Assembly (NCBI RefSeq): GCF_018614135.1
Contig: NZ_JAGGOW010000065.1
Coordinates: 62,001 to 126,000, forward strand
Length of the DNA stretch: 64,000 bases
Direction: 5' to 3'
DNA from: Streptomyces sp. ISL-66
GTDB lineage: Bacteria; Actinomycetota; Actinomycetes; Streptomycetales; Streptomycetaceae
In this document: positions 56,149 to 64,000 of the stretch, in pieces
Layout of the letters: the number at the start of each line of letters is the position of its first letter
How positions within the stretch are numbered: the first letter of the stretch is position 1
Program-made: the position numbers and the translations under genes
The notes under the pieces: model-generated
Told to the model about the DNA's origin: nothing
Database searches by the model: none
The model's input: only the letters and a program-made list of their open reading frames with translations

Positions 56149-56988
56149 TCAGCCGGTACGCACCGCCGTGACCGTGAAGCGCTCGACCTCGGAGAGGTGA
56201 CCGCCGGTGAACGCGACGATCGTCAGCACCGGGTCATGGGCGCCGGTGAACGACACGGACGCGTTCCAAGGCTGCGCGCTCCCGCCGGCCGTGGTACAGC
56301 AGGCGGTGCCGAGCGGGGCCGTGGACGAGGGCTGGCGCACCTGCACGCGGATGCTCTCGTCCACACCGGTGATCCGGCCGCCGGTCAGCACCGGGGAGTG
56401 CACGACCGATCCGTACGCGGGCGTGGTCAGCGAGAGCGTCGTGTCGTCCGTGCCCACGACCTCCCACGGGGCGTCCGGGCCGTTGCCGTACCGCACGAGG
56501 TGGATGACCGCCACGGTGCCCCTGGCCCCCTCGGCGCCCTCGGGCACGCTCAGGCCGACTCCGATCCGGGCATCCCGGCCGCTGACGGTAGGCGAGGACA
56601 CTCGGCCGACGTCCTGGAAGCCGAGGTAGCCCTGGGTGAAGGAGAGCGCGGTCTGGACCGGGTCGAGATGCCAGGGCTGGTGGCCATCGGAGCGGAAGTC
56701 GCGTTCCCACGCCTGGGCTTGGGCGAGCGTGGTGAACGGCCACACGGGCTGGAGGAGCGCGGAGCCGAGGGGCGGCGTGCCGCCGTCGGGCGCGGAGGTG
56801 GTCGGCGCGGGCGTACCGGGCGTGACGGGTGCGGTCGGAGTCGGGGAGGGCGCCGGGGACGTGCCCGGTACGGCGGACGGTGATCCCGACGTGGACGGGT
56901 GCCCGCCGGAGCCTCCGCAGGCAGTCAGCAGCATGCCGGTCGTGGCCGTCACTGCGAAGAGTCGGGTGAGTCGGAGCCGGATGTTCAT
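56149..56988 (-). CDS. Lipoprotein, hypothetical
   Basis: 279 aa. Signal peptide with lipobox LLTAC near residue 24. A Pro/Thr/Ser linker follows, then a beta-rich domain (RIGVGLSVPEGAEGARGTVA, VAVIHLVRYGNGPDAPWEVV). Exported, membrane-anchored. Function unknown. Confidence 0.75.
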   Translation of the reverse strand: MNIRLRLTRLFAVTATTGMLLTACGGSGGHPSTSGSPSAVPGTSPAPSPTPTAPVTPGTPAPTTSAPDGGTPPLGSALLQPVWPFTTLAQAQAWERDFRSDGHQPWHLDPVQTALSFTQGYLGFQDVGRVSSPTVSGRDARIGVGLSVPEGAEGARGTVAVIHLVRYGNGPDAPWEVVGTDDTTLSLTTPAYGSVVHSPVLTGGRITGVDESIRVQVRQPSSTAPLGTACCTTAGGSAQPWNASVSFTGAHDPVLTIVAFTGGHLSEVERFTVTAVRTG

Positions 56989-57087
56989 GATGACCCCCGG
57001 GAACCGGTACCGAGCTTCGGCACCGTCTGTGTGTTCATGGTGCCACCGGTCCGGTCCGCAGCGGCCCCGCGCGGCGGGGGCGCGGAG

Positions 57088-57942
57088 CTACCCCGTGTTC
57101 ACGGTCAGCGGCCGCCGTTGGAGCAGGTGCGGATATCCGTCCGCGAAGGCCCATTCGAGGTCCTGCGGCCCCCCGAAGACCAGTACGCAGCGGGAAGCCA
57201 GTTCGTGCAGCTCGGTGAGCTGCGCGTCGTCGAGGCACGGCGTTCGGACGCGTTCGGGGGGTACGGCGACCTGAATGGTGCCGCCGAACGGTGCGGGCCG
57301 GACGGCGATGTCCTTCATTCCTACGACGCGTTCCAGCACCCGGCCGCTACCGTCGATCCGGTAGCGGTCCGGGACTACCAGGCCTTCGACCACCGACTCG
57401 CCCAGCCCCCAACTCGCCTCGACCACCACGATCTCGGAGCCGTCGAGGGGATCACGTGTGAACAGGACGCCAGCGCAGTCAGCTGCCACCAGAGCCTGCA
57501 CGACCACGGCGATGCACGGTGGCCCCACCAGCCCGAGCCGGTGGCGGTAGGCGAGCGCGGCGGGGGCGCGGGCGGACTCCCGAACGGCCTGGACCGCCTC
57601 GGTCAGTGCCTCGGGGGTATCCACGTTGAGACAGCTGAGATGTTGGCCGGCGAAGCTCGCCTGTGCCGAATCCTCGCCCGGGGCGGAGGAACGCACGGCC
57701 AGGGGCCGGCCGCCCGGCGCCTGTGATCCGCCCGGCAGCCGGTCGACCGCCGCACGCAGCGCCTCGTGTGCGTCGGCGGCGCCCTCGGCGATCGCGTCCA
57801 CGAATGGCCAGGAGAGGGCGAGGCCTGGAGGCACAGGCAGCCCGGCGCGGACGGCGATCGCGAGGTTTGCGGCCTTGCCGCCGTACAGGGCCTCGTCTGT
57901 TGCGGACCCGAGCGCCACCACGGCGGAACGCCACACTCTCAT
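57088..57942 (-). CDS. PEP synthase-type ATP-binding domain protein
   Basis: 284 aa. GGKAANLAIAVRAGLPVPPG and LAVRSSAPGEDSAQASFAGQ are hallmarks of the N-terminal ATP domain of PEP synthase/rifampicin phosphotransferase. The swivelling-His domain is on the preceding gene. GVLFTRDPLDGSEIVVVEAS is also conserved. ATGA overlap with the upstream gene; the two subunits likely form one enzyme. Confidence 0.85.
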   Translation of the reverse strand: MRVWRSAVVALGSATDEALYGGKAANLAIAVRAGLPVPPGLALSWPFVDAIAEGAADAHEALRAAVDRLPGGSQAPGGRPLAVRSSAPGEDSAQASFAGQHLSCLNVDTPEALTEAVQAVRESARAPAALAYRHRLGLVGPPCIAVVVQALVAADCAGVLFTRDPLDGSEIVVVEASWGLGESVVEGLVVPDRYRIDGSGRVLERVVGMKDIAVRPAPFGGTIQVAVPPERVRTPCLDDAQLTELHELASRCVLVFGGPQDLEWAFADGYPHLLQRRPLTVNTG

Positions 57943-59645
57943 GACACGACCGCCGCTTCTCCGGCCCGGCCATCCACACGGACCCGGGCTCCGTCAGGAA
58001 GTACCGCGGTGGCATCCGTACAGCCGACCACTCCTGGGATCGCGAACTCCCGGGCGACGATGGCCGCGTGGGACAGTGCCCCGCCGCGATCGGTGACGAT
58101 CGCACCGAGCAGCGGCAAGACGATGTTGAATGCGGTTGTGGTCGCGTTGGTCACCAGGACGTCGCCCGGCTGGAGCCGCCCGAACTCCGCCACGCTGCGG
58201 ATGACTCGTGCGGTGCCCTCGTAGACTCCGGGGCTCGCACCCAGACCGTGCACGGTCCGTCCCGCGGTACGCGCCTCCGGGGTGCCGAACATCGCCAGGA
58301 CCACCGCCCCCATTGCCCGTTCCAGTCGGGCGGCTGCGGGAGGCAGCCATTGCGGTGGCAGCGGATCGCCCGGGGGCGGCCCGAGCATGGGCGGGGCGTC
58401 GGCATACCGGGCCTGTTCCCGGTAGCGGGCACGCTCCGCCAGTTCGCCGGGGTCCGGGCCTTCGCCGGTACGGACCAGTTCGCGCAGCTCGGCGTAGTCG
58501 GCCTCGACCAGGTGGGCGGGGTCGGCGATCCGTCCGGTCCGGACGAGTCGCCGGCCGGCGGCCAGGACAGCGCGGCGGGTGAGGCCGATGGCCGGGAGGT
58601 CGGCGTACGATCCGCGTTCGTCGCGCAGCCGGGACACCAGTCGGGCCTCGGAGAGCAGCTCATCGAAGCGACCGCGGTGCAACGGGGGCACCGCGATGCG
58701 CAGCTCGGCCGCCAGGGCTGCCTGCTCCTCGGTTGCCCGCTCCTCGTTCGCGAGCGGCGGACCGGCCAGCGTGGTACGGATGGCACTGACGACGAGACCG
58801 GGCAGCTCCACGACACAAGGGTCGCCGACGTCCTCACCGTTGACGGGCCGCCAGCCCACCTGGTCGATGTACGCGGTCGCGGCGGCACCGGTCGGGTCCG
58901 GCAGCGCGCGCAGCGCGTTCAGTAGCTGCGCGGGTTCGGCGGACGAGGCGAGCAGGTCGCGCGCCTCGCGGTCCGCAGCGACCGCCGCCGTCAGCCGCGC
59001 GAGTTCTTCGCCGGCCGCCAACGGGTCCGGGCTCGATCCGGCCAGCGGCGCAAGAATCTGCTCAGGGGCACGGCTGGTCCACTCCCGGCAGTGCGACAGG
59101 AGATCGCCCATCGGTAGCAGAGCCGGCATGTTGAACAGATGGTGCAGGTAGCCGGCCCGCCGCTGGTGCTCGCGGCAGCGGTCGAGGTGGGCCAGCAGGC
59201 CGACGTCGTCCAGGGCCGCGGGTTCCACCCGCAGCACTGCGTGATGGTCGGCCAGCAGCGACGGCTTCACCTCGCTGTCCCATCGGCGGAGGTCTTCGCG
59301 CCACAGCCTGTGCTCGAAGACCGTCGCGCTCGTCGCCAGCCGTTCCCGGATCCGCGGGTCGTCGGCCGCCATGCGCTCCCATGCCTCCCGCGGCGGATGA
59401 CCCGAGACGTCCGGCGGTGCGCCCACTGGCCGGGGGCAGTAGTAGCTGAAGCCGTTGACGAACACCCAGTCGAGACGCTCCAGCAGCGAGCCGTACCTGC
59501 GCAGGCTCTCGCCGAAGCCCCGGTGGAACCCCTCCAGGTAGATCTCGGCATGGAAGCGGGTGACAGGGCGTGTGAAGTGGGTGGCATCGAGGGACCAGGT
59601 ACCCGGTCCCGGAGGGGCGAACGTGGGTGCGGCGGCGACGTTCAT
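57939..59645 (-). CDS. PEP-utilising enzyme, substrate and swivel-His domains
   Basis: 568 aa. The C-terminal mobile domain has GGALSHAAIVAREFAIPGVV, with phospho-carrier H526. The rest (HFTRPVTRFHAEIYLEGFHR, VFVNGFSYYCPRPVG) resembles the substrate-binding half of rifampicin phosphotransferase-like proteins. ATG 59645. ATP domain is the next gene, a split of a usually single chain. Confidence 0.85.
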   Translation of the reverse strand: MNVAAAPTFAPPGPGTWSLDATHFTRPVTRFHAEIYLEGFHRGFGESLRRYGSLLERLDWVFVNGFSYYCPRPVGAPPDVSGHPPREAWERMAADDPRIRERLATSATVFEHRLWREDLRRWDSEVKPSLLADHHAVLRVEPAALDDVGLLAHLDRCREHQRRAGYLHHLFNMPALLPMGDLLSHCREWTSRAPEQILAPLAGSSPDPLAAGEELARLTAAVAADREARDLLASSAEPAQLLNALRALPDPTGAAATAYIDQVGWRPVNGEDVGDPCVVELPGLVVSAIRTTLAGPPLANEERATEEQAALAAELRIAVPPLHRGRFDELLSEARLVSRLRDERGSYADLPAIGLTRRAVLAAGRRLVRTGRIADPAHLVEADYAELRELVRTGEGPDPGELAERARYREQARYADAPPMLGPPPGDPLPPQWLPPAAARLERAMGAVVLAMFGTPEARTAGRTVHGLGASPGVYEGTARVIRSVAEFGRLQPGDVLVTNATTTAFNIVLPLLGAIVTDRGGALSHAAIVAREFAIPGVVGCTDATAVLPDGARVRVDGRAGEAAVVS

Positions 59646-59718
59646 GGCCTTCTCCTCCTCGCCGCTCGAATGATTCGACTGACCAGGTGGCCCAGGTGGC
59701 CCAGGCGGCCCAGGTGGC

Positions 59719-60342
59719 TCAGGTGGCGGCCTTGCCTGCCGGACCCTCCGGATCGCGCTGGAGGGCATCGGTGAGGACCCGGACCGCCCAGGCGGCAGCC
59801 TCACCGGCCTCGGCTCCGTCGAGCCCTGCCTGCTCGCGCATCGCTTGCCATGCCGGTGCGCTCACCAGCAGGTAGAGAACCGCCACCGCGCGGCGCCGGG
59901 CCGTCGGGGAGGACGCGACGGTCACCTCGGCCAGGGCCGTCTCCACGGAACTGAACCGGTGGGCCCGGCCCTGGCGCCGCAGCGGCAGGGCCGCCTTGGA
60001 GTTCAGCATGGCCAGGATCAGCGCCTCGTGCTCGTCGTACGAGCGGTACAGCTCCGGAATCGTCCGGCGCAGTCCTTCCAGGGTGTCCGGGTAGGACAGC
60101 ATGAGCACGTGGAGATGGGCTTGGGCCCAATCGCCCCATGCCCCGAACAATTCCTCCCGGGTCGGGAAGTGCCGGTAGACGGTGCGTACGGCGATCTTGG
60201 CGCGCCGCGCTACGAGCGGGATGGTGAGCTCTTCCACGGTCTCGTCGGCGATGGCCTCGGTGAGCGTCTGGAAGATCCTCTGCCGGGTCTGCTCCAGCTG
60301 CTCGGCGCGCAGCGGACTCTCGTACCGGCGTCTCTTATTCAT
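59719..60342 (-). CDS. TetR-family regulator
   Basis: 207 aa. Helix-turn-helix at residues about 37-65: LTIPLVARRAKIAVRTVYRH followed by FPTREELF. ATG 60342. First gene before the split PEP enzyme; probably controls it through the inverted repeat at its own 5' end. Confidence 0.88.
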   Translation of the reverse strand: MNKRRRYESPLRAEQLEQTRQRIFQTLTEAIADETVEELTIPLVARRAKIAVRTVYRHFPTREELFGAWGDWAQAHLHVLMLSYPDTLEGLRRTIPELYRSYDEHEALILAMLNSKAALPLRRQGRAHRFSSVETALAEVTVASSPTARRRAVAVLYLLVSAPAWQAMREQAGLDGAEAGEAAAWAVRVLTDALQRDPEGPAGKAAT

Positions 60343-60348
60343 GACACG

Positions 60349-60381
60349 TTGACGGTACTCCAATAGACGCCAAACCGTCAA
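60349..60381. promoter_or_regulatory. Inverted repeat, candidate TetR operator
   Basis: TTGACGGT at 60349-60356 and ACCGTCAA at 60374-60381, with a 17-base spacer, immediately upstream of the TetR start. Fits autoregulation. Confidence 0.5.
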
Positions 60382-60510
60382 TAAACGGACATAATTACCC
60401 TGGAGGGGGGTCGAGGATCATGCTGACCGCAGCCCTGACCCCGGTCCCCTGCTGTCGGACTCGATCAGAAGTCCCCCACATTCACGCGGTGCGCGAGAAC
60501 AACCGCGGTC

Positions 60511-60609
60511 TCCCTCGACGCCGTCGCCGACCAGCTCAACCACCAACCACGCAAAACGCTCGGCTGGGAAACCCCAGCCGAGCGCCTGCAGAAACTGCAC
60601 GCAGCCTAG
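60511..60609 (+). mobile_element. IS30-family transposase C-terminal remnant
   Basis: Encodes SLDAVADQLNHQPRKTLGWE then TPAERLQKLHAA and a stop. This is the characteristic C-terminus of IS30-type transposases. The rest of the element is missing; it lies 16 bases from tdk fragment E. Confidence 0.75.
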
Positions 60610-60625
60610 ACATTGGGCCAGGCAG

Positions 60626-61255
60626 TCAGGCGTGGTTGACCGGGAGGACGTCCGGGGAGAGGGTGCCCGACCGGGACGCGGACGAGGTCATGCGCTTGCG
60701 GTGGTGGCGGCGGCAGAGGACCTCGTAGCCGATCTCCTCCGCCGGACGGTTCACGTCACCGACGACGACCTGGGCGCCCTCGACGACCATGTCGCCGCAC
60801 ACCGTACGGGCGTTGTGCGTCGCGCGGGCGCCGCACCAGCACAGGGCCTCGACCTGGAGCTGCTCCAGGCGGTCCGCCAGCTCGATCAGGCGCTGCGAGC
60901 CCGGGAAGAGTTTGGTGCGGAAGTCCGTCGTGATGCCGAAGGCGAAGACGTCCAGGCCGAGGTCGTCGACGATCCGGGCCAACTGGTCGATCTGCTCGGG
61001 CGCCAGGAACTGGGCCTCGTCCACGATCACGTAGTCCGCCTTGCCGCCCTTCGACAGTTGGGCGACCAGGTACGCGTACAGGTCCATGCCCGCAGGGGCC
61101 TCCACCGCCTCCGTCACCAGGCCGAGGCGGGAGGACAGCTTGCCCTCGCCCGCACGGTCGTCACGGGTGAAGATGACGCCCTGAAGCCCCCGCGCGTCGC
61201 GGTTGTGGGCGATCTGGAGCGCCAGGGTGCTTTCGCTGGACCAATGGCCATCGTC
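60626..61255 (-). pseudogene. tdk: Thymidine kinase fragment E
   Basis: In frame from ESTLALQIAHNRDARGLQGV through DEAQFLAPEQIDQLARIVDD to DVLPVNHA. The P-loop lysine region is altered (SSEST instead of GKST) and the N-terminus is gone. V372-type internal GTG could start a short product, but it would lack the ATP site. Confidence 0.82.
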
Positions 61256-61330
61256 CGTACTGCCGGCACGGGAGCCGATCAGGGCCCCGTACCCCCTGTC
61301 TCCGTGCTCCGGGCCGGTGCGGACCGCGGG

Positions 61331-62035
61331 CTACTCCTCGTGAGGCTCGTTCCGCAGGTACCCCGTCACCGCTCGGACGACGGCACTCCGGGCGTTCACC
61401 CTGGCGCGGAACCGTGGCGCGTCGAGCGTGACGTGGACGGGCGCCGCGGACCCCTTGCCCAGGACGATGCTCCCGACCGGCGTGCAGTCCTGGCCGGCTT
61501 CGAGTGCAGCGGCCGCGCCGAGGAGGCGGAGTTCCACCTGGGCCGTGTCGAAGCGGCTCTCGCGCCATTCCTGGGGCGGCGCATCCGGGTACGCGGGCAG
61601 GTCGAACCGGATGAGGACTGACGGGCCCTCCCAGTGCCAGCAGATCTCGCGCACCGTGACGCCGTCGAGTTCGGGCACGGCCTGCTCCCCGTAGACCGCC
61701 CGGATGATCTCGGGGTTGTCGATGAACTCGAGCCAGCTCGGTTCCGGCGCGGGTACCGGCGCCCGCGCCTGCTCCTGCGGTGGGGCGACCTCCTCGGGCA
61801 GGGGCGGCCGCACCCGGTCGACACGTCGCCGCTCGCTGGCTCCGAATTCCTCGTAGTTCTGACGGGCCTCCCGAAGCGTGACGTGGTTGGGACCACCCAC
61901 ATAGCGGTCGGGATCCCGATAGTCCCCACCGTCGTCCTGCCACCCGCAGACGGGGCAGATCTCGTGATTGCCCGGTACCCCTACGGTCAGGTTCCGGCAG
62001 ACGATGCAGGGTGATGCACCTGTCGTCACTGTCAC
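61331..62035 (-). CDS. Immunity protein (CPCC plus Imm50-like domain)
   Basis: 234 aa. N-terminal cysteine-rich CPCC-like part (CIVCRNLTVGVPGNHEICPV, CGWQDDGGDY), then an Imm50-like domain (LEFIDNPEIIRAVYGEQAVP, VREICWHWEGPSVLIRFDLP). GTG 62035 overlaps the Rhs stop (GTGA). Protects against the Rhs C-terminal toxin. Confidence 0.78.
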   Translation of the reverse strand: MTVTTGASPCIVCRNLTVGVPGNHEICPVCGWQDDGGDYRDPDRYVGGPNHVTLREARQNYEEFGASERRRVDRVRPPLPEEVAPPQEQARAPVPAPEPSWLEFIDNPEIIRAVYGEQAVPELDGVTVREICWHWEGPSVLIRFDLPAYPDAPPQEWRESRFDTAQVELRLLGAAAALEAGQDCTPVGSIVLGKGSAAPVHVTLDAPRFRARVNARSAVVRAVTGYLRNEPHEE

Positions 62036-64000
62036 TCCAGTCCTGGTTGCTCGTCCCAATAGCGCTTGGCGTTGGCGTTCGTCGCTGTACCGTCCCGCCG
62101 AATGGAACTATCGAAATAGGTAATGATTTTACCGGTCTTCAGGTCCTTGGTCCCGAATTCGTTGGTCTCCGGGTCCCAGCGGTAGGCCTTGCCCTCCATC
62201 AAGGATTCCTTCTCCCTGACACCCGGCGGCTTCGGCCCGGACATCAAGTCGTCCGCCGCCATCGCGTAGTCGTCCTCGTCGTAGATGTTCAGGTCCCGAC
62301 CGTGGTCACCGTAGTGCCGGCTCAGGCTCGCCGGGCTGGTCCAGCTTTCCCGCGCCTTCTTGATCTGCGCATCGATTTCCTCGCAGTCCGGATCCGGCGC
62401 GAGGCCCAGCAGGCCGAACCGGGTGAACGGATTTCCGACGTAGGCGACTGGATTCGGTGCCGGCCGCAGCCCCAGCGGGTCCGGCGAGAAGTAGCGGGCC
62501 GTTTCCGGGTCATACGTGCGGAAGTAGTTGTGATGAAGGCCTGATTCCGCGTCGAAGTACTGGCCCGGGAAACGCAGCGGCGTGTACGCCGTCGCGTCGC
62601 GGTTCCACGTGGTGGCGCCCCAAACCGTCGAGCGGCTGCGCCAGGCGATCTTCCCGTCCTCGCCGACCAGCTCCTTCGGGGTGCCGATCAGATCGGTGAC
62701 GATCGCGAAGAACCGCTCGTCCATCACCTCCTGCGAGGCGTCCGCGATGCGTTCCGTCTGGGTGAGCGGATGGTGACCGTCGTGGTTCCAGGTGAGGGTC
62801 ACCGCCGGGGCGCCAGAGCCGCCGGCGATCGTGGTCTGCTCGCACAGCGTCGTTCCGTCCCAGGTGAAGAGGGTCTCCTCCACGACCTCAGGCACCACAC
62901 CGGTCGGCGCGAGGCGCTGTTTGGCCGTGCGGCGGCCCAGCACGTCGTACCGGTAGCGCCAACGCGTGCCGTCCGGGGTCACGACGGCCGAGAGCCGGTC
63001 CTCGGCATCCCACTCGTAGCGCCAGGAGTCCGGCTTGCGGGACAGCCTGGTCCGCTGCTGGAGGACCACCCGGCCCCGCTCGTCATGCTCGTAGCGCACT
63101 CGGCCCGCCCGGGTGATCCGGGTTCCCGTGTACGCGCGTTCGCCGCGCACCTCTTCTCCGGGATGGCCGTCCGGCCAGGACGCCGAGGTCTGATTGCCAG
63201 TCCCGTCGTAGCCGTAGCGCTCCGACCAGCCGTCCGCGTCCACTGCGGTGACCCGCCCGATCGCGTCGAGCGTGAAGGACCGGTCGCCGTTCAGGGCGTC
63301 CCCGATCCCCGTCAGGAACCCGTCGTCCCGGTAACCGTAGTCGCGGCGTTGCAGGACGGCGCCGTCCGCGCCGATCACCTGCTGCCCGGTCACCCGCCCC
63401 TGGGCATCGAACCGCTGAGCCACGGTGAGGGCCGAGCCGACGGTGCGGCTCACCTCGCGGCCCGCCGCGTCGCGCCCGAAGGCAACGGTCCGCCCGGACG
63501 TGGTGAGTTCACCGTGCCGACCGTCGGCGGTGAACGTCCAGAGGCTCCGCGCCCCTGTGGGGGTCGTGCGTCCCACGCGCCTGCCGAGCTCGTCGTAGTC
63601 GTACGAGAGCGTCCGGCCGTCCGCGGTCTCCGAGAGTAGCCGCCCGTGCCGGTCCCGCAGCCTGGCCAGCGTGGAACCGTCGGGGGTGGTCGCCGCGGCC
63701 AACTCGTCGAAAACGTCGAACTCGTACGTCGTGACGCCGTCCGGGGTCTCCTTGCGGATCACCTGCCCCAGCGCGTTGCGCTCGAAGGCCACCACCTGGC
63801 CGGGGCCGTTCGTCCGGGACGAGAGCTGCCCGGAAGCGTCGTAAACGGAGTCGACGGTCCGGCCGTCGAAGTCCGTCTCCGACACCAGCCGGCCCGCGGC
63901 GTCGTACACGTACGTCCACTCGGCACCGTGCGGGCCCGTCACCCGGACCGGGCGCAATTCGGCGTCGTAGGCGAACTCGTACCGCACCCCGTCCGGGGTG
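62032..64000 (-). CDS. Rhs/YD-repeat protein with C-terminal toxin (5' partial)
   Basis: At least 651 residues; the frame continues beyond the window edge. Many YD repeats (YDAAGRLVSETDFDGR, YDELGRRVG). The Rhs core ends GLHHNYFRTYDPETARYFSP and DPLGLRPAPNPVAYVGNPF. The last ~115 residues are a variable toxin: HYGDHGRDLNIYDEDDYAMA and GKIITYFDSSIRRDG resemble BECR-fold ribonuclease toxins. Delivered to rival cells. Confidence 0.88.
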   Translation of the reverse strand, partial: TPDGVRYEFAYDAELRPVRVTGPHGAEWTYVYDAAGRLVSETDFDGRTVDSVYDASGQLSSRTNGPGQVVAFERNALGQVIRKETPDGVTTYEFDVFDELAAATTPDGSTLARLRDRHGRLLSETADGRTLSYDYDELGRRVGRTTPTGARSLWTFTADGRHGELTTSGRTVAFGRDAAGREVSRTVGSALTVAQRFDAQGRVTGQQVIGADGAVLQRRDYGYRDDGFLTGIGDALNGDRSFTLDAIGRVTAVDADGWSERYGYDGTGNQTSASWPDGHPGEEVRGERAYTGTRITRAGRVRYEHDERGRVVLQQRTRLSRKPDSWRYEWDAEDRLSAVVTPDGTRWRYRYDVLGRRTAKQRLAPTGVVPEVVEETLFTWDGTTLCEQTTIAGGSGAPAVTLTWNHDGHHPLTQTERIADASQEVMDERFFAIVTDLIGTPKELVGEDGKIAWRSRSTVWGATTWNRDATAYTPLRFPGQYFDAESGLHHNYFRTYDPETARYFSPDPLGLRPAPNPVAYVGNPFTRFGLLGLAPDPDCEEIDAQIKKARESWTSPASLSRHYGDHGRDLNIYDEDDYAMAADDLMSGPKPPGVREKESLMEGKAYRWDPETNEFGTKDLKTGKIITYFDSSIRRDGTATNANAKRYWDEQPGLE

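Noticed and set aside
55022..56200. Plus-strand open frame across tdk fragment D
   Set aside because: It is the complement of tdk codons for most of its length and low-complexity afterwards.

Overview
The window is high-GC actinobacterial DNA, almost certainly from a Streptomyces chromosome. The signs are strong codon bias with GTG and TTG starts behind GGAGG ribosome sites, a sepH gene, secreted M4-type metallopeptidases, a rare TTA codon, and many ATGA/GTGA-coupled operons. No rRNA, tRNA or CRISPR array was seen.

Positions 1-20000 are ordinary chromosome: ferrochelatase, an MFS transporter, a sugar-lactone oxidase, septation protein SepH, a rhodanese, a VOC protein, a protein kinase fused to an MFS transporter, a frameshifted queD-like gene, a large AAA/TPR regulator, a lipoprotein, a CASTOR/POLLUX-type channel and a Tat-exported L-amino-acid oxidase. 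Positions 20039-26875 form one operon behind a good promoter: cupin, MetRS-like ligase, DAO-like flavoenzyme, an unknown protein, a DUF4178 protein, a methyltransferase and a SIS-domain protein. Its first three genes match the set known for hydrazine (N-N bond) biosynthesis. Positions 27400-31100 hold two secreted metallopeptidases and a junction of a truncated SARP with a truncated ribA-like gene.

Positions 30641-36092 (minus strand) are a tightly coupled operon: nucleotidyltransferase, a 19-residue peptide gene, an NDK-like protein, an SHMT-like protein (frameshifted), an aminotransferase and a truncated ribA. A perfect 15-bp hairpin follows the peptide gene. It looks like a peptide/nucleotide natural-product locus that I cannot assign.

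From 36567 to the end, five 3' fragments of thymidine kinase (tdk), all on the minus strand, separate unrelated gene blocks. The blocks are a pRiA4b-ORF3-like pair; a peptide gene cluster (39549-49166); two membrane proteins; a split PEP-synthase/rifampicin-phosphotransferase-like operon with a TetR regulator; and an Rhs toxin with its immunity protein. The peptide cluster contains a seven-codon gene (MRYDHCL) with a strong ribosome site next to a P450, as in biarylitide clusters. It also has two ATP-grasp ligases, an amidinotransferase, cysteine-synthase and serine-acetyltransferase homologues, a methyltransferase and an MFS exporter.

The most notable items are the hydrazine-type cassette, the MRYDHCL cluster, the 19-residue peptide operon and the tdk-fragment array.
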